A stretch of DNA of 64,000 bases from Pedobacter gandavensis (GTDB lineage Bacteria > Bacteroidota > Bacteroidia > Sphingobacteriales > Sphingobacteriaceae), in contig NZ_WNXC01000003.1 of assembly GCF_014172405.1 (NCBI RefSeq), positions 62,001 through 126,000 on the forward strand, in the 5' to 3' direction. Shown here piece by piece: positions 8,767-17,908 of this stretch. How positions within the stretch are numbered: the stretch's first letter is position 1; each line of letters begins with the position of its first letter. The translations under genes were made by a program, and so were the position numbers. The notes beneath the pieces were generated by a model that did not search any database, was not told where the DNA came from, and saw nothing but the letters and a program-made list of their open reading frames with translations.

Positions 8767-10224
8767 TTATTTCTTTTTTGGAATTTCTTGAAGAACTTTC
8801 AACAAATAACCCCAGAATTTCTGTACAGAAGAGATTTGCACACACTCATCCGGAGAATGAGCACCATGGATGGTAGGCCCAAAAGAGATCATATCCATAC
8901 CTGGAAGATGAGCTCCTAGAATTCCACACTCTAATCCCGCATGACAAGCATTTACGTTTGGTTCAGCATTAAAAGTAGTCTGATATAGTTTAGTCATTAA
9001 CCTCAAGATATCAGAATCTGCATTTGGTTTCCATCCCGGATAATCTCCGCTACGGGAAACATCACAACCCATATTTTCCAATGCTGCTCTTACTGCGAAA
9101 GCCACATCATCTTTGGTACTTTCCACACTACTACGTTGTAGAGACTGCGTGATAAATTCTCCTCCTTTAATGATAACTCTTGCCAGGTTTGAAGAAGCTT
9201 CTACAAGGTCTTTAATGTCCGGACTCATTCTGAATACTCCATTTGGCAAAGCATAAACCGCATTTACAATTTTCAGGAAGTCTACTTTAGTCATTCCAAA
9301 CTTAGGAAGCTCAGTTTCTTCGATGCTGATGTTCATTGCCGTTTCGATACTTTTGTACTCTTCTTTCAATACCGCACAGAAATCTGTGAAGCAGTTCAGA
9401 AAAGCCTCTTTCTGTAAGCTAGGGACAGCAACAATTGCTTTAGATTCACGAGGAATTGCATTCCTTAAACTGCCACCATCCACCATACACAATTGCAGGT
9501 CTGAAGCTTTAAGTGCCGCATTGAATATACGGTTCATCAGTTTGTTTGCATTCCCTCTTCCTTTATGGATATCCATTCCTGAGTGGCCGCCCAGCAAACC
9601 TTTGATTGTGATTTGATAAGCCAGGTGGTCATTAGTAACTGGAAGTTGTTTATAATTATAGATACTGTTGGTGTCGATGCCACCTGCACAGCCTATGGTT
9701 AATTCGTCATCTTCTTCTGTATCCAGGTTCAATAAAATGGTACCTGTAAAATTTGAAGGATCTAATTCTTTAGCACCAGTCATGCCGGTTTCCTCATCGA
9801 TAGTAAACATCGCTTCAATAGCCGGATGAACAATGGTTGAAGAAGCAAGGATTGCCATTATCGTCGCTACACCGATGCCATTATCTGCACCAAGAGTCGT
9901 TCCATTGGCACGTACCCAATCGCCATCTACAAACATTTCTATGCCTTGTGTAGCGAAATCAAAGTCGCGATCTCCATTTTTTTGGTGAACCATATCCAGA
10001 TGTGATTGCATGATCACCGTTTGTCTGTCCTCCATACCTGGAGTAGCCGGCTTCTTGATCACCACATTACCTGTCTTGTCCTGAATGGTCTCCAGCCCTA
10101 AGCTGTGGCCATATTGAACCATGAATTCAATCACACGTTCTTCTTTTTTTGAAGCGCGGGGCACTGCATTCAAAGCAGCAAAATTACGCCAAAGTTCCTG
10201 AGGTTCTAAATTTTTGACTTCCAT
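8767..10224 (-). CDS. pepD: Aminoacyl-histidine dipeptidase (M20C family)
   Basis: A 485-residue cytosolic non-specific dipeptidase (Xaa-His dipeptidase, M20C) that hydrolyses dipeptides with two metal ions. Metal and catalytic motifs are in the expected order: QSHLDMVHQ (His and Asp), LGADNGIG (bridging Asp), DEETGMTGA (catalytic and metal Glu), LNLDTEEDDEL, and near the C-terminus SFGPTIHGAHSPDE (metal His). The central lid domain contains GGHSGMDIHKGRGNA, also characteristic. Length fits E. coli PepD. It is monocistronic in appearance. The start ATG at 10224 gives the standard MEVKNLEPQELW N-terminus. Confidence 0.93.
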   Translation of the reverse strand: MEVKNLEPQELWRNFAALNAVPRASKKEERVIEFMVQYGHSLGLETIQDKTGNVVIKKPATPGMEDRQTVIMQSHLDMVHQKNGDRDFDFATQGIEMFVDGDWVRANGTTLGADNGIGVATIMAILASSTIVHPAIEAMFTIDEETGMTGAKELDPSNFTGTILLNLDTEEDDELTIGCAGGIDTNSIYNYKQLPVTNDHLAYQITIKGLLGGHSGMDIHKGRGNANKLMNRIFNAALKASDLQLCMVDGGSLRNAIPRESKAIVAVPSLQKEAFLNCFTDFCAVLKEEYKSIETAMNISIEETELPKFGMTKVDFLKIVNAVYALPNGVFRMSPDIKDLVEASSNLARVIIKGGEFITQSLQRSSVESTKDDVAFAVRAALENMGCDVSRSGDYPGWKPNADSDILRLMTKLYQTTFNAEPNVNACHAGLECGILGAHLPGMDMISFGPTIHGAHSPDECVQISSVQKFWGYLLKVLQEIPKKK

Positions 10225-10305
10225 TAAATCTCTTTGTTATTTGAGGCAAAGCTAGAAAAACTAGCCCGATATTCCTGCAAAGGCAGCCAATGAAATTAAA
10301 TGCAT

Positions 10306-10345
10306 AAAAAAAGACCGCACCGGTGTTTGAAACAACCGGCGCAGC
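10306..10345 (-). terminator. Terminator of the susCD operon
   Basis: On the minus strand an imperfect GC-rich hairpin (about 10316-10343, CCGGT and ACCGG arms plus GTTT/AAAC) is followed by a T-rich run complementary to the A-tract at 10306-10312. It lies about 30 nt after the susD stop codon. Confidence 0.65.
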
Positions 10346-10374
10346 CTTCAGATATTAAACAAGGTTTGTTTACA

Positions 10375-12261
10375 TTAATAACCTGGATTTTGTACCAGGA
10401 CGGTATTCTTATTCATTTCATCCCTGCTGAATGGTCTGAAATAGATTTTATCCAGCCAGATCCGATTTTCCTGCGCTGTCTCTACGGTTGGTGTATAGGT
10501 ATAATCATAAATTGTAGGATCATACTTGTATTTACCTTCGAGTGTTTTACCCGGTTTAAACTTACCGGTTACCTTGATATAGTCGGTTTTTCTTCCCAAC
10601 GCGACTTTACCGATCAACCATCGACGGGCATCGTGGTAGCGTTGTTCTTCATATACCATTTCAATTCTACGCTCATGACGGTAAACTGTTCTTAGTCCGG
10701 CTTGATCGGTTGCCGTTACTGCGGGCATGCCTGACCTGAAGCGGATTTTATTTAACCAGGTAATGGCTTCTCCCAATTGATTGAGTTCGATGCTTGCTTC
10801 GATATAGTTCATCACGGCTTCAGTGTACCTAAAGAAAGGCCAAGGCACAAACTGAGGCATGGAAGCGTCTACAATATTTGGATCGGGATCAGTAAATTTC
10901 TGGGTATAATAACCGGTCCAGCTGCCGTTCCAACTTTCAATTGGGCCAGATCTCGTATCCAGACCTTTATAACTAGTTAGTTTACCGTCTACGACCAGGT
11001 CGTACTCACCAGTTTGAATCTGATTGGCAGGATCAACATTTCCAACCGCCTTGTCCCTTGGTTTCCAACCCGCACCGTCATACAATACCGTCGCATAAAA
11101 GCGTGGATCACGATTCTGATAAGGATTAGATTTTTGAGCTGGATTAGACCAACTGAACTTTGTACCATCCGTCATCTCATAATCATCTACTAACAGACCG
11201 ATTGGCGTATTACCTGCCCAATTTCGGTAACCATTAGGGCCATTTGCCCTTCCATAACGCATGTCACTTCGGTCAATAAAGTATCTGGCAAGAATCAGTT
11301 CTGTTGCTGCTGCTACATCCATTCCTGTTGCTTTACTTCCTCCGCCCATGGCAATACTTTTATAGTTCAAACGACCTTCTTGAGCTGTTGCCGGAGCTGA
11401 TAAATCTAACTTATAACCTCTTCCAGCATCCATTACAGCTTTTGCAGCATCCTGAGCCGTTTTCCATCGTTGGGCCTGATTGTCATCCTCATAAGCCAAC
11501 AATGGCAATACAGCTGCTGCAGTCGCCTGAGCACCGATTTCAAGGGATAAAAGTCCTGCTTTGGTATGTAAATCACTGGCTGCATAAATCAACACTCTAG
11601 ATTTTAAAGCTAAAGCGGCCAATACACTACTTCTACCTTTATCCATGCTCTTTCCTGCTAACAATCGCTCTGCTTCTTCACAATCTTTGATGATAAAGTC
11701 AGTACATTCTTTATAGGAAGATCTTTTGATTTTAAAATCGTCCGTAAGTGCATAAACTTTAGTCACCAATGGCACACCTCCATAATACCTTAAAAGCTGA
11801 TGGTAAAAGTAGGCACGCATAAAATGTGCTTCCCCCATTAACCTGTCTTTCAAGCCCTGGTCGGTTAATCCATTATTTGTACCACCTAATCTTTCGATGG
11901 TCATGTTACAGGCACGAATGCGGTTGTACATTTTCACATATTTCCAGGTATCGTCTACCCAGCCTAGTGTTGACGGATTAATCGTACTGGAATTGACCAA
12001 ATCAATCCCCCTGTTTGGATGTGTAAACATGGACTCATCTGACACGGAAGAGAGCATTTGCTCTGAAAAACCGCCATCATTGAAGCCACCATAAATATCG
12101 GTTACGAAAGCTTGCGCTAAGGCACCATCTTTCCATACCAATTCGGAAGAAATCTTATCAGGTGGTTCTACCGTCAGGAAATCTTTCTTGCAACCCGATG
12201 TCAGGGCTGCTATTACTGCAATTGTAAGTATATATTTATTTCTGATTGTTGATTTCATCAT
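10375..12261 (-). CDS. SusD/RagB-family nutrient-binding lipoprotein
   Basis: A 628-residue surface lipoprotein that forms the lid and glycan-binding partner of the adjacent SusC channel. The signal peptide ends at a clear lipobox (ALTSGC, Cys about 24) followed by KKDFLTVEPPD, a typical SusD start. TPR-like helices include RAYFYHQLLRYYGGVPLVTKVY, and the C-terminal half carries RHERRIEMVYEEQRYHDARRW, the standard SusD signature. The long insert around residues 300-480, rich in aromatic and Gly/Asn residues, probably carries the ligand site. It starts 32 bp after susC on the same strand. The nearby hexosaminidases suggest amino-sugar oligosaccharides as ligand, but that is inference. Confidence 0.93.
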   Translation of the reverse strand: MMKSTIRNKYILTIAVIAALTSGCKKDFLTVEPPDKISSELVWKDGALAQAFVTDIYGGFNDGGFSEQMLSSVSDESMFTHPNRGIDLVNSSTINPSTLGWVDDTWKYVKMYNRIRACNMTIERLGGTNNGLTDQGLKDRLMGEAHFMRAYFYHQLLRYYGGVPLVTKVYALTDDFKIKRSSYKECTDFIIKDCEEAERLLAGKSMDKGRSSVLAALALKSRVLIYAASDLHTKAGLLSLEIGAQATAAAVLPLLAYEDDNQAQRWKTAQDAAKAVMDAGRGYKLDLSAPATAQEGRLNYKSIAMGGGSKATGMDVAAATELILARYFIDRSDMRYGRANGPNGYRNWAGNTPIGLLVDDYEMTDGTKFSWSNPAQKSNPYQNRDPRFYATVLYDGAGWKPRDKAVGNVDPANQIQTGEYDLVVDGKLTSYKGLDTRSGPIESWNGSWTGYYTQKFTDPDPNIVDASMPQFVPWPFFRYTEAVMNYIEASIELNQLGEAITWLNKIRFRSGMPAVTATDQAGLRTVYRHERRIEMVYEEQRYHDARRWLIGKVALGRKTDYIKVTGKFKPGKTLEGKYKYDPTIYDYTYTPTVETAQENRIWLDKIYFRPFSRDEMNKNTVLVQNPGY

Positions 12262-12293
12262 TCTAAGTTTTTGTGTTCCTGATCAAGATTCCA

Positions 12294-15200
12294 TTAAAAA
12301 GTAACTTTAACGCCTGCGCTGATTACCCTTGCCTGAGGATAATATTGTGCACTGGAATTGGTAGATTCCGGATCCCAGATTCCAATTTTATCTAAAGTTG
12401 CCAGGTTCAATCCGCTGAGGTAGAATCTGAATGCGGTTAACCCTAGTTTTTTACTCACATGATCAGACAAAGAGTAGCCCAGCTCTACGTTTTTCAAGCG
12501 CACATAATTGTTGCTACGAATCCAATAAGTATTGTTGGAAGCATTGTTTGCATCGGTATAATAGGTCTTGCCACGGTCAGATAAACGCGGGTTTTCCGAA
12601 CTTGGATTGTCGATTGTCCAGCGGTTTTTATAAGACCATTCGAGGAAGTTCCCGATTTCACCAGACTCTGTTAAGCCCACAATCTGCACACCACCAGTAG
12701 CGCCTTGTATCAACACAGAAAGGTCGAAATTTTTATATTGAAGATTTAAATTGACACCACCCGTAAAGGTTGGCGTATTGGTTTGATCCAACCTGACCTT
12801 ATCGTCTGCATTGATTAACCCGTCACCATTGATGTCTATAAACTTCATATCACCAGGTAATAACGTAGGTGTGATGGCGCTATAGTTGATACGATTGGCA
12901 TCAATTTCTGCCTGATCTCTAAATACACCAGCAAATTTATAGGCCAATTCTGTTCCTGTTGGACGTCCGGTAGAACGTTGCCATGCCGGAGCCCCCGGAG
13001 TCTCATCCCAGTACACGATTTTATTTTTCGCATAACCTCCGTTTACACTCACTCCATATCCCAATTCCCCGATCTGGTCGTTATAGCTCAACTTAAATTC
13101 AAAACCTCTGTTGTCTACTTTTCCCAGGTTTACTGGTGGTAATTTTTCAAGAATTCCCGAACTTTCCGGAACGGACTTGTCTTTCCTGATTAGAATATTG
13201 GTTCTTTTATTGTAGAAATAATCAAATTCTAGGGACAATCTATTGTTTAAAAAGGAAGCATCTAAACCTACATTCAGGTTGTTTGCTACTTCCCAGGTAA
13301 AGTTAGGGTTGGGCACACTTGCTTCATAAAGCGTTTGGGTCTGTTTATCATTGATCACATAATTAGAAAAGCCCATTGTACTCAAGTACTGGTATTCGGC
13401 TAATGCTGAGCCAAAATAAGCCTCTGCTCCCATTTGCCCCCATGAACCTCTAAGCTTTAAGTTATTCACAAAGCTTACATTTTCTTTGAAGAATGCCTCT
13501 TCAGACATACGCCAGCCTACAGATACGCCTGGGAAGAATCCAAAACGTTTGTTTGGTGGGAAGATGTAAGAACCATCCACTCTCCAGAGAAATTCCGCAA
13601 GATATTTTTCCTTGTAATTATAGCCTACACGTCCGAAATAACTTAAACGTGCTCTTTTGAAGAGATTATTTGGTGCATCTGTTGGATTCCCAACGGTTTG
13701 CTCCTGATCACCACCAGCTAAAAGTTCTTCTAGAGCCGTTGAGATAAAATACCTTCTAGAAGCATTAAAACCATCATTATTAACCCTTTCACTAGTCACA
13801 CCCGCCATCAAACCTAAACTATGGTCACCAAACTTCTTATCATAATTCAACATAGATGTTAAGTTAATGGCCAATTGTCCGCCTGCAGTTTCTGATAAGC
13901 TTGGATCTAAACGTTCAGAACTTACCGTCCCCACCAGCACTGGTGTTACCCCATCAGCTTCGAAGGACCGCTTATCCCATGAATAAAGTGTCCATGGCGT
14001 CTGCCATCTTTTTGCACGACCGGAAAATTTATCAATGGATGCCATTCCCGTAAATTTTAAGCCTTCCACGCCCGGGATTTTGATTTCCACCTTACCATTC
14101 GTTTGAAAATAATCTCTGGTGTCTTTTAAATATCCGGTTTGATCTGTTGTGGTCACAATTGGATTATAACCAAACTCAATTGCTGGGCCTGGTAGCCCAT
14201 TTGGCCAAACCTCCATTTGTGTAGGTTTTCCACGCATGATCATCCTAAAGATATCACCTGCACCTACGGTAGGGAAATTTCTCAATTCCTCTCTCGCGGT
14301 AATCCCCAATGAGGTGGTGATGTACTTATTCAGGTTGGCTTCGAGGTTTATCCTCATATCGTATTGTTTATAGCCGGTAGCAGATTTTTTATAATAACCA
14401 TCCTGATCCAGATAGCCCATAGAAACCAGGTACCTGATATTTTCTGCCCCTCCGGTCAGTTGCACATTGTGTCTTTGCTGAGGCGACCATTTTTTTAGCG
14501 TGGTCCCAAACCAATCTGTATTTGGATAGCGTAAAGGATCAGATCCATCACGAAAAGCCTGCATTTCTGCCGGGAGATAAGCCGCGTTAATGGTGGTACT
14601 GTTATCTGTTCTATTGTAGACACCATTGTTTTTCAGGGCTTGCCAAGCAGCATTCCACTGGTTCACCGGTAAATCAGAACCAAAAATCTTCAGTTCATTT
14701 AAAATCTCGGCATATTGAACTGAGTTAGACATTTTTGGTGTCCGTGTTGGTTGTTGCAGACCATAAGAGTAATCGTACGAGAATTGTGGCTTACCGGTTT
14801 TACCTTGTTTCGTGGTGACTAAAATCACCCCATTTGCTGCTCTGGAACCATAAATCGCGGCAGAAGCATCTTTCAAAACAGAGACACTTTCAATGTCGTT
14901 AGGATTTAAACGTTCTAAACCACCTGTTCTGTTAGGCACCCCATCAATTACAATTAATGCATCGTTATTCCCTAAGGAATTGACTCCGCGAATTCGGATG
15001 GCAGAACCATCATATCCCGGTTCCCCGCTAGATTGAACCGCAGTTACCCCCGGCATACGTCCTGCTAAGGAATTAGAAAGATTTGCTGTAGGCGATTTTG
15101 CCAGTTCAGAACCTTTCACAGAGGCAATCGCACCAGATACAACCGCTTTCTTTTGCGTACCGTAACCTACCACTACCACTTCAGAAAGGTCTTCTGCTTT

Positions 15201-15806
15201 TTCAGACATGGTCACATTGATCACTGGCCGGTTATTTACAGAAATTTCCTGGGTGACATATCCCATATAACTGAAAACAAGCGTACCATTGTCTGGAACC
15301 TTAATGCTATATTTTCCATTAGCATCCGTGGTGGCACCAACGGAACCGTCTTTGAGCTTAATACTCACTCCTGGAACACCACCTCCTTTTGCATCGGAAA
15401 CAGTTCCCTTAACAATAATTTCCGCCATTTCCGAATGCTGTGAACGGATCACTACCAATTGATTTTCCAGCGTTTGAAATTTCAATCCTGTTCCCTCCAA
15501 AAAGATTTTCAGGGCATCCGTCACGAGGATATCATTTTGAACCACGGTAATGCTTTTATTAAAAGGAAGGTCGGCTTCACTGTATAACAGTCTGAAATTC
15601 CCTTTCTTTTGGAGGATGCTCAGGGCATCCTTTAATTTCACTTTTTTCAGGTCCAGGTCAACCTTACTATATTGTGAATAAGTAGACGCCGAAACTTGCA
15701 AACACAAGACGAACGACAAAACAAAGCTCCAGTTTAACATCAATAGAATTTTTTTTCGGGAAAATCCGGCACATAGAACTTTATTGCACAGTTCTTTTTT
15801 TTTCAT
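12294..15806 (-). CDS. SusC/RagA-family TonB-linked outer-membrane transporter with STN signalling domain
   Basis: A 1170-residue importer. Domains in order: signal peptide (cleavage near VSASTYSQ, about residue 43); STN domain (about 48-118; LKKVKLKDALSILQKKGNF); CarboxypepD_reg-like domain (about 130-205; GTVSDAKGGGVPGVSIKLK); TonB-box/plug start DLSEVVVVGYGTQKK; plug with IRIRGVNSLGNNDALIVIDG; and a large barrel ending ARVISAGVKVTF. The STN domain is the part that contacts FecR-type anti-sigma factors, and such a FecR gene lies directly upstream, so this receptor is likely both transporter and transducer. SusD follows after 32 bp. The start MKKKELCNKV gives a long basic n-region; a -7 box sits about 15 bp before it, so the leader is short. 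Substrate is not readable from sequence. Confidence 0.94.
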   Translation of the reverse strand: MKKKELCNKVLCAGFSRKKILLMLNWSFVLSFVLCLQVSASTYSQYSKVDLDLKKVKLKDALSILQKKGNFRLLYSEADLPFNKSITVVQNDILVTDALKIFLEGTGLKFQTLENQLVVIRSQHSEMAEIIVKGTVSDAKGGGVPGVSIKLKDGSVGATTDANGKYSIKVPDNGTLVFSYMGYVTQEISVNNRPVINVTMSEKAEDLSEVVVVGYGTQKKAVVSGAIASVKGSELAKSPTANLSNSLAGRMPGVTAVQSSGEPGYDGSAIRIRGVNSLGNNDALIVIDGVPNRTGGLERLNPNDIESVSVLKDASAAIYGSRAANGVILVTTKQGKTGKPQFSYDYSYGLQQPTRTPKMSNSVQYAEILNELKIFGSDLPVNQWNAAWQALKNNGVYNRTDNSTTINAAYLPAEMQAFRDGSDPLRYPNTDWFGTTLKKWSPQQRHNVQLTGGAENIRYLVSMGYLDQDGYYKKSATGYKQYDMRINLEANLNKYITTSLGITAREELRNFPTVGAGDIFRMIMRGKPTQMEVWPNGLPGPAIEFGYNPIVTTTDQTGYLKDTRDYFQTNGKVEIKIPGVEGLKFTGMASIDKFSGRAKRWQTPWTLYSWDKRSFEADGVTPVLVGTVSSERLDPSLSETAGGQLAINLTSMLNYDKKFGDHSLGLMAGVTSERVNNDGFNASRRYFISTALEELLAGGDQEQTVGNPTDAPNNLFKRARLSYFGRVGYNYKEKYLAEFLWRVDGSYIFPPNKRFGFFPGVSVGWRMSEEAFFKENVSFVNNLKLRGSWGQMGAEAYFGSALAEYQYLSTMGFSNYVINDKQTQTLYEASVPNPNFTWEVANNLNVGLDASFLNNRLSLEFDYFYNKRTNILIRKDKSVPESSGILEKLPPVNLGKVDNRGFEFKLSYNDQIGELGYGVSVNGGYAKNKIVYWDETPGAPAWQRSTGRPTGTELAYKFAGVFRDQAEIDANRINYSAITPTLLPGDMKFIDINGDGLINADDKVRLDQTNTPTFTGGVNLNLQYKNFDLSVLIQGATGGVQIVGLTESGEIGNFLEWSYKNRWTIDNPSSENPRLSDRGKTYYTDANNASNNTYWIRSNNYVRLKNVELGYSLSDHVSKKLGLTAFRFYLSGLNLATLDKIGIWDPESTNSSAQYYPQARVISAGVKVTF

Positions 15807-15820
15807 AGATTTGTCAATTT

Positions 15821-15857
15821 CAAAGTTAAAAATCTGATAATGGTAGTTTTAACTACC
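15821..15857 (-). promoter_or_regulatory. susC promoter region with inverted repeat
   Basis: On the minus strand TAACTTTG (15828-15821) matches the -7 consensus. Where a -33 element would lie there is no TTG but a perfect 7+7 inverted repeat with a 2-nt centre (15842-15857, GGTAGTT and AACTACC). It may be an operator or part of an ECF-type promoter for the neighbouring sigma factor. Inference only. Confidence 0.4.
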
Positions 15858-15910
15858 GCTTGAAGGTTGGGAAAGGGGGAAAATGTTGGCGCATTTACTC
15901 CCTTTTTTTG

Positions 15911-17098
15911 TTAGTAAATAATTACGTCATCTGCTTTTTGTTTAAAGTGAAATGGTTTGATTAATTGCATGGCCGTTAAAGCCTCTTTAATATTTTCATT
16001 TTTCAGCACTCCGGTAAAACGATATCCTTTAGGAATGGTTGAACCGAGTTCAATATGTACATTAAACCAGCGCTCTAACCTTGGTTTTAAGTCTTCCAGC
16101 GATTCATTCTGAAACACCAACATATTGTCTTTCCAGGAGGTTTCTTCTATATATTCGGAGCCCGCAATGCGTACAGGAATGATTTGCTCAACGACTAGAG
16201 CATTTGGAACATCTTCTTTCTGGCTTCCCTTTTTGTGGAGGTCAATTTTCTTTTGCGTGCTGGTCACAAATTTTTCTGAAGGTTTCAGGATGATTTTTTG
16301 TGCTGGTTGATTATTCATAGACAATTCTATGGAACCTCTCAACAAGGTGGCCTCTGTTCCCTGCTCTTTAGCATAAGCTTTCACATTGAATGCCGTTCCT
16401 AGTACTTTTACTGACAACTGCGCTGTGCGCACTATAAAAGGCCTGTTTTGGCGGTGTGATACATCGAAAAATGCCTCACCAATCAGATAAACTACTCTTT
16501 TTTCCTCTTCATCCAGATGGGTATCATAAGAAAGACTACTTTCTGCATTTAACCACACCAAGGTACCATCAGGCAGTAAGATTTTCTTACGCATCCCCTT
16601 TCCACTGAAAACCTGTGTATCAAATTCCTTAGGATTGTTCTTAAGGTAAAAAAAAGAAGCCATGGCAATGATGAAAATTCCGCAGGCCACACCAAGAAGA
16701 CGATATTGATTTTTAATCCAGGAACCGAGGTTCACACTTTTTGATAGAGAAACTTCTGAAGTTACCGGTTCTGGAGTTATTGGGCTTTCTGGCGTGATTG
16801 GACTTTCCACAGCAGCTGGCTTTGTATCCTTTATTACTGCAGCAAATGGGCGCTCCTGATCCTTAAATCCAAGCTCTTCACTGAATTTCAGTCGATGTGC
16901 CTGATAAAAAACAGCTAGTTCTCCCTCATCCATACCGACTTTATCCTCGCCCTGCCCCCATATTTCAGAGACAATTTCATCAAAATACATTGCATCGGGA
17001 AAGGAATTCATGAGTGCTTTTAACTCTTCCAATTCACGCGGCGTAGCCTCATTGGCCTGTTTACGGGCCAACAGTTCCATGATTCTGTTATTATCCAT
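15911..17098 (-). CDS. FecR-family anti-sigma factor
   Basis: A 395-residue inner-membrane anti-sigma regulator. The N-terminal cytoplasmic part (about 1-90; ITERNRIMELL-type start with ELEELKALMNSFPD) would hold the ECF sigma factor. A linker with repeated ESPITP units precedes one transmembrane helix (about 137-155; LLGVACGIFIIAMASFFYL). The FecR domain follows (about 170-290; LLPDGTLVWLNAESSLSYD, GEAFFDVSH, GTAFNVKAY), and a C-terminal DUF4974/STN-like domain (about 315-395; EDLKPRLERWFNVHIEL, ENIKEALTAMQLI). It lies between the sigma gene (95 bp upstream) and susC (104 bp downstream), the standard order sigma, anti-sigma, SusC, SusD. It should relay ligand occupancy of SusC to the sigma factor. 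Confidence 0.93.
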   Translation of the reverse strand: MDNNRIMELLARKQANEATPRELEELKALMNSFPDAMYFDEIVSEIWGQGEDKVGMDEGELAVFYQAHRLKFSEELGFKDQERPFAAVIKDTKPAAVESPITPESPITPEPVTSEVSLSKSVNLGSWIKNQYRLLGVACGIFIIAMASFFYLKNNPKEFDTQVFSGKGMRKKILLPDGTLVWLNAESSLSYDTHLDEEEKRVVYLIGEAFFDVSHRQNRPFIVRTAQLSVKVLGTAFNVKAYAKEQGTEATLLRGSIELSMNNQPAQKIILKPSEKFVTSTQKKIDLHKKGSQKEDVPNALVVEQIIPVRIAGSEYIEETSWKDNMLVFQNESLEDLKPRLERWFNVHIELGSTIPKGYRFTGVLKNENIKEALTAMQLIKPFHFKQKADDVIIY

Positions 17099-17193
17099 AA
17101 GGATGGTTCGTTCTGAAGTTTATATTGGTTGTAGGTATAGGACAATATTTTTCAGAAAACTCCCTAGTCGATTTTAAAAAAAATGAAAATAAA

Positions 17194-17760
17194 TTATAGC
17201 AGATGCGTTTCCATCTGTAGAACTACCGCTAATTTCTTTAACGCGGTTACCAAATGGGCATCAACAGTTTTCACGGAAATATTCAAGAGGGTAGCCGTTT
17301 CTTTATAACTAAGGCCATCTTCTTTGATCAACTTAAACACCATTTTACACTTATCAGGCAACGATTGCGTAGCCTGTTCCAGTCTTTTCTTTAGCTCTCC
17401 GTTGATCAGCAGCTGCTCTGGATTTAAGGAATCTAACGCCACCTCTATCTCGATGTCATCAATAGAAATCAATTCATGTCTGGAATGCTTATTTAATACG
17501 TTTAACGAGAGATTTCTTGCAATCACCAAGGCATAAACCTTCACATTCTCCAGCTCTGGCAAATTTTTTCTGTTTTTCCAAAGGGTAATCATTACGTCAC
17601 TAGCTACTTCTTCCGACAATTCCTTAGATTTCAACAAACAATAGCTGAAACGGTATAAAACAGGAAATAAGGATTTGAAAAATTGCTTGTATGCGCTTTC
17701 GCTATCATACAACGCAATGTGACTAATCAGGTTATTTAAGTCGGATGAATGTTTGGACAT
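17194..17760 (-). CDS. ECF RNA polymerase sigma factor, FecI-like (Bacteroidota type)
   Basis: A 188-residue ECF sigma factor. Region 2 is at about 25-90 (LYRFSYCLLKSKELSEEVASDVMITLWKN pattern, with the VYALVIARNLSLNVLN element of region 2.4). Region 4 is at about 125-180 (LPDKCKMVFKLIKEDGLSYKETATLLNISVKTVDAHL), a well-formed helix-turn-helix for the -35 element. It heads the fecI-fecR-susC-susD set, so it most likely activates susCD when SusC signals. A textbook housekeeping promoter sits directly upstream, implying that the sigma gene itself is read by the main sigma factor. Confidence 0.93.
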   Translation of the reverse strand: MSKHSSDLNNLISHIALYDSESAYKQFFKSLFPVLYRFSYCLLKSKELSEEVASDVMITLWKNRKNLPELENVKVYALVIARNLSLNVLNKHSRHELISIDDIEIEVALDSLNPEQLLINGELKKRLEQATQSLPDKCKMVFKLIKEDGLSYKETATLLNISVKTVDAHLVTALKKLAVVLQMETHLL

Positions 17761-17781
17761 TGTGGTTCGGTTTGATTAATT

Positions 17782-17812
17782 CAAATGTAACAATTTAACG
17801 ATACCATCCAAA
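17782..17812 (-). promoter_or_regulatory. Housekeeping promoter of the ECF sigma gene
   Basis: On the minus strand TTTG (17812-17809), exactly 19 nt, then TACATTTG (17789-17782). This is a full match to the Bacteroidota TTTG-N19-TAnnTTTG promoter. Predicted transcription start is about 17 nt before the ATG. Confidence 0.7.
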
Positions 17813-17908
17813 TATTTCTATCTTTACAAGAAATAGAACTTTCTGAGTTTAAAACTGTTACTAGTGGTAATCTATAGTGTTATTTGTACATTAACAAGGA
17901 AATAATAA

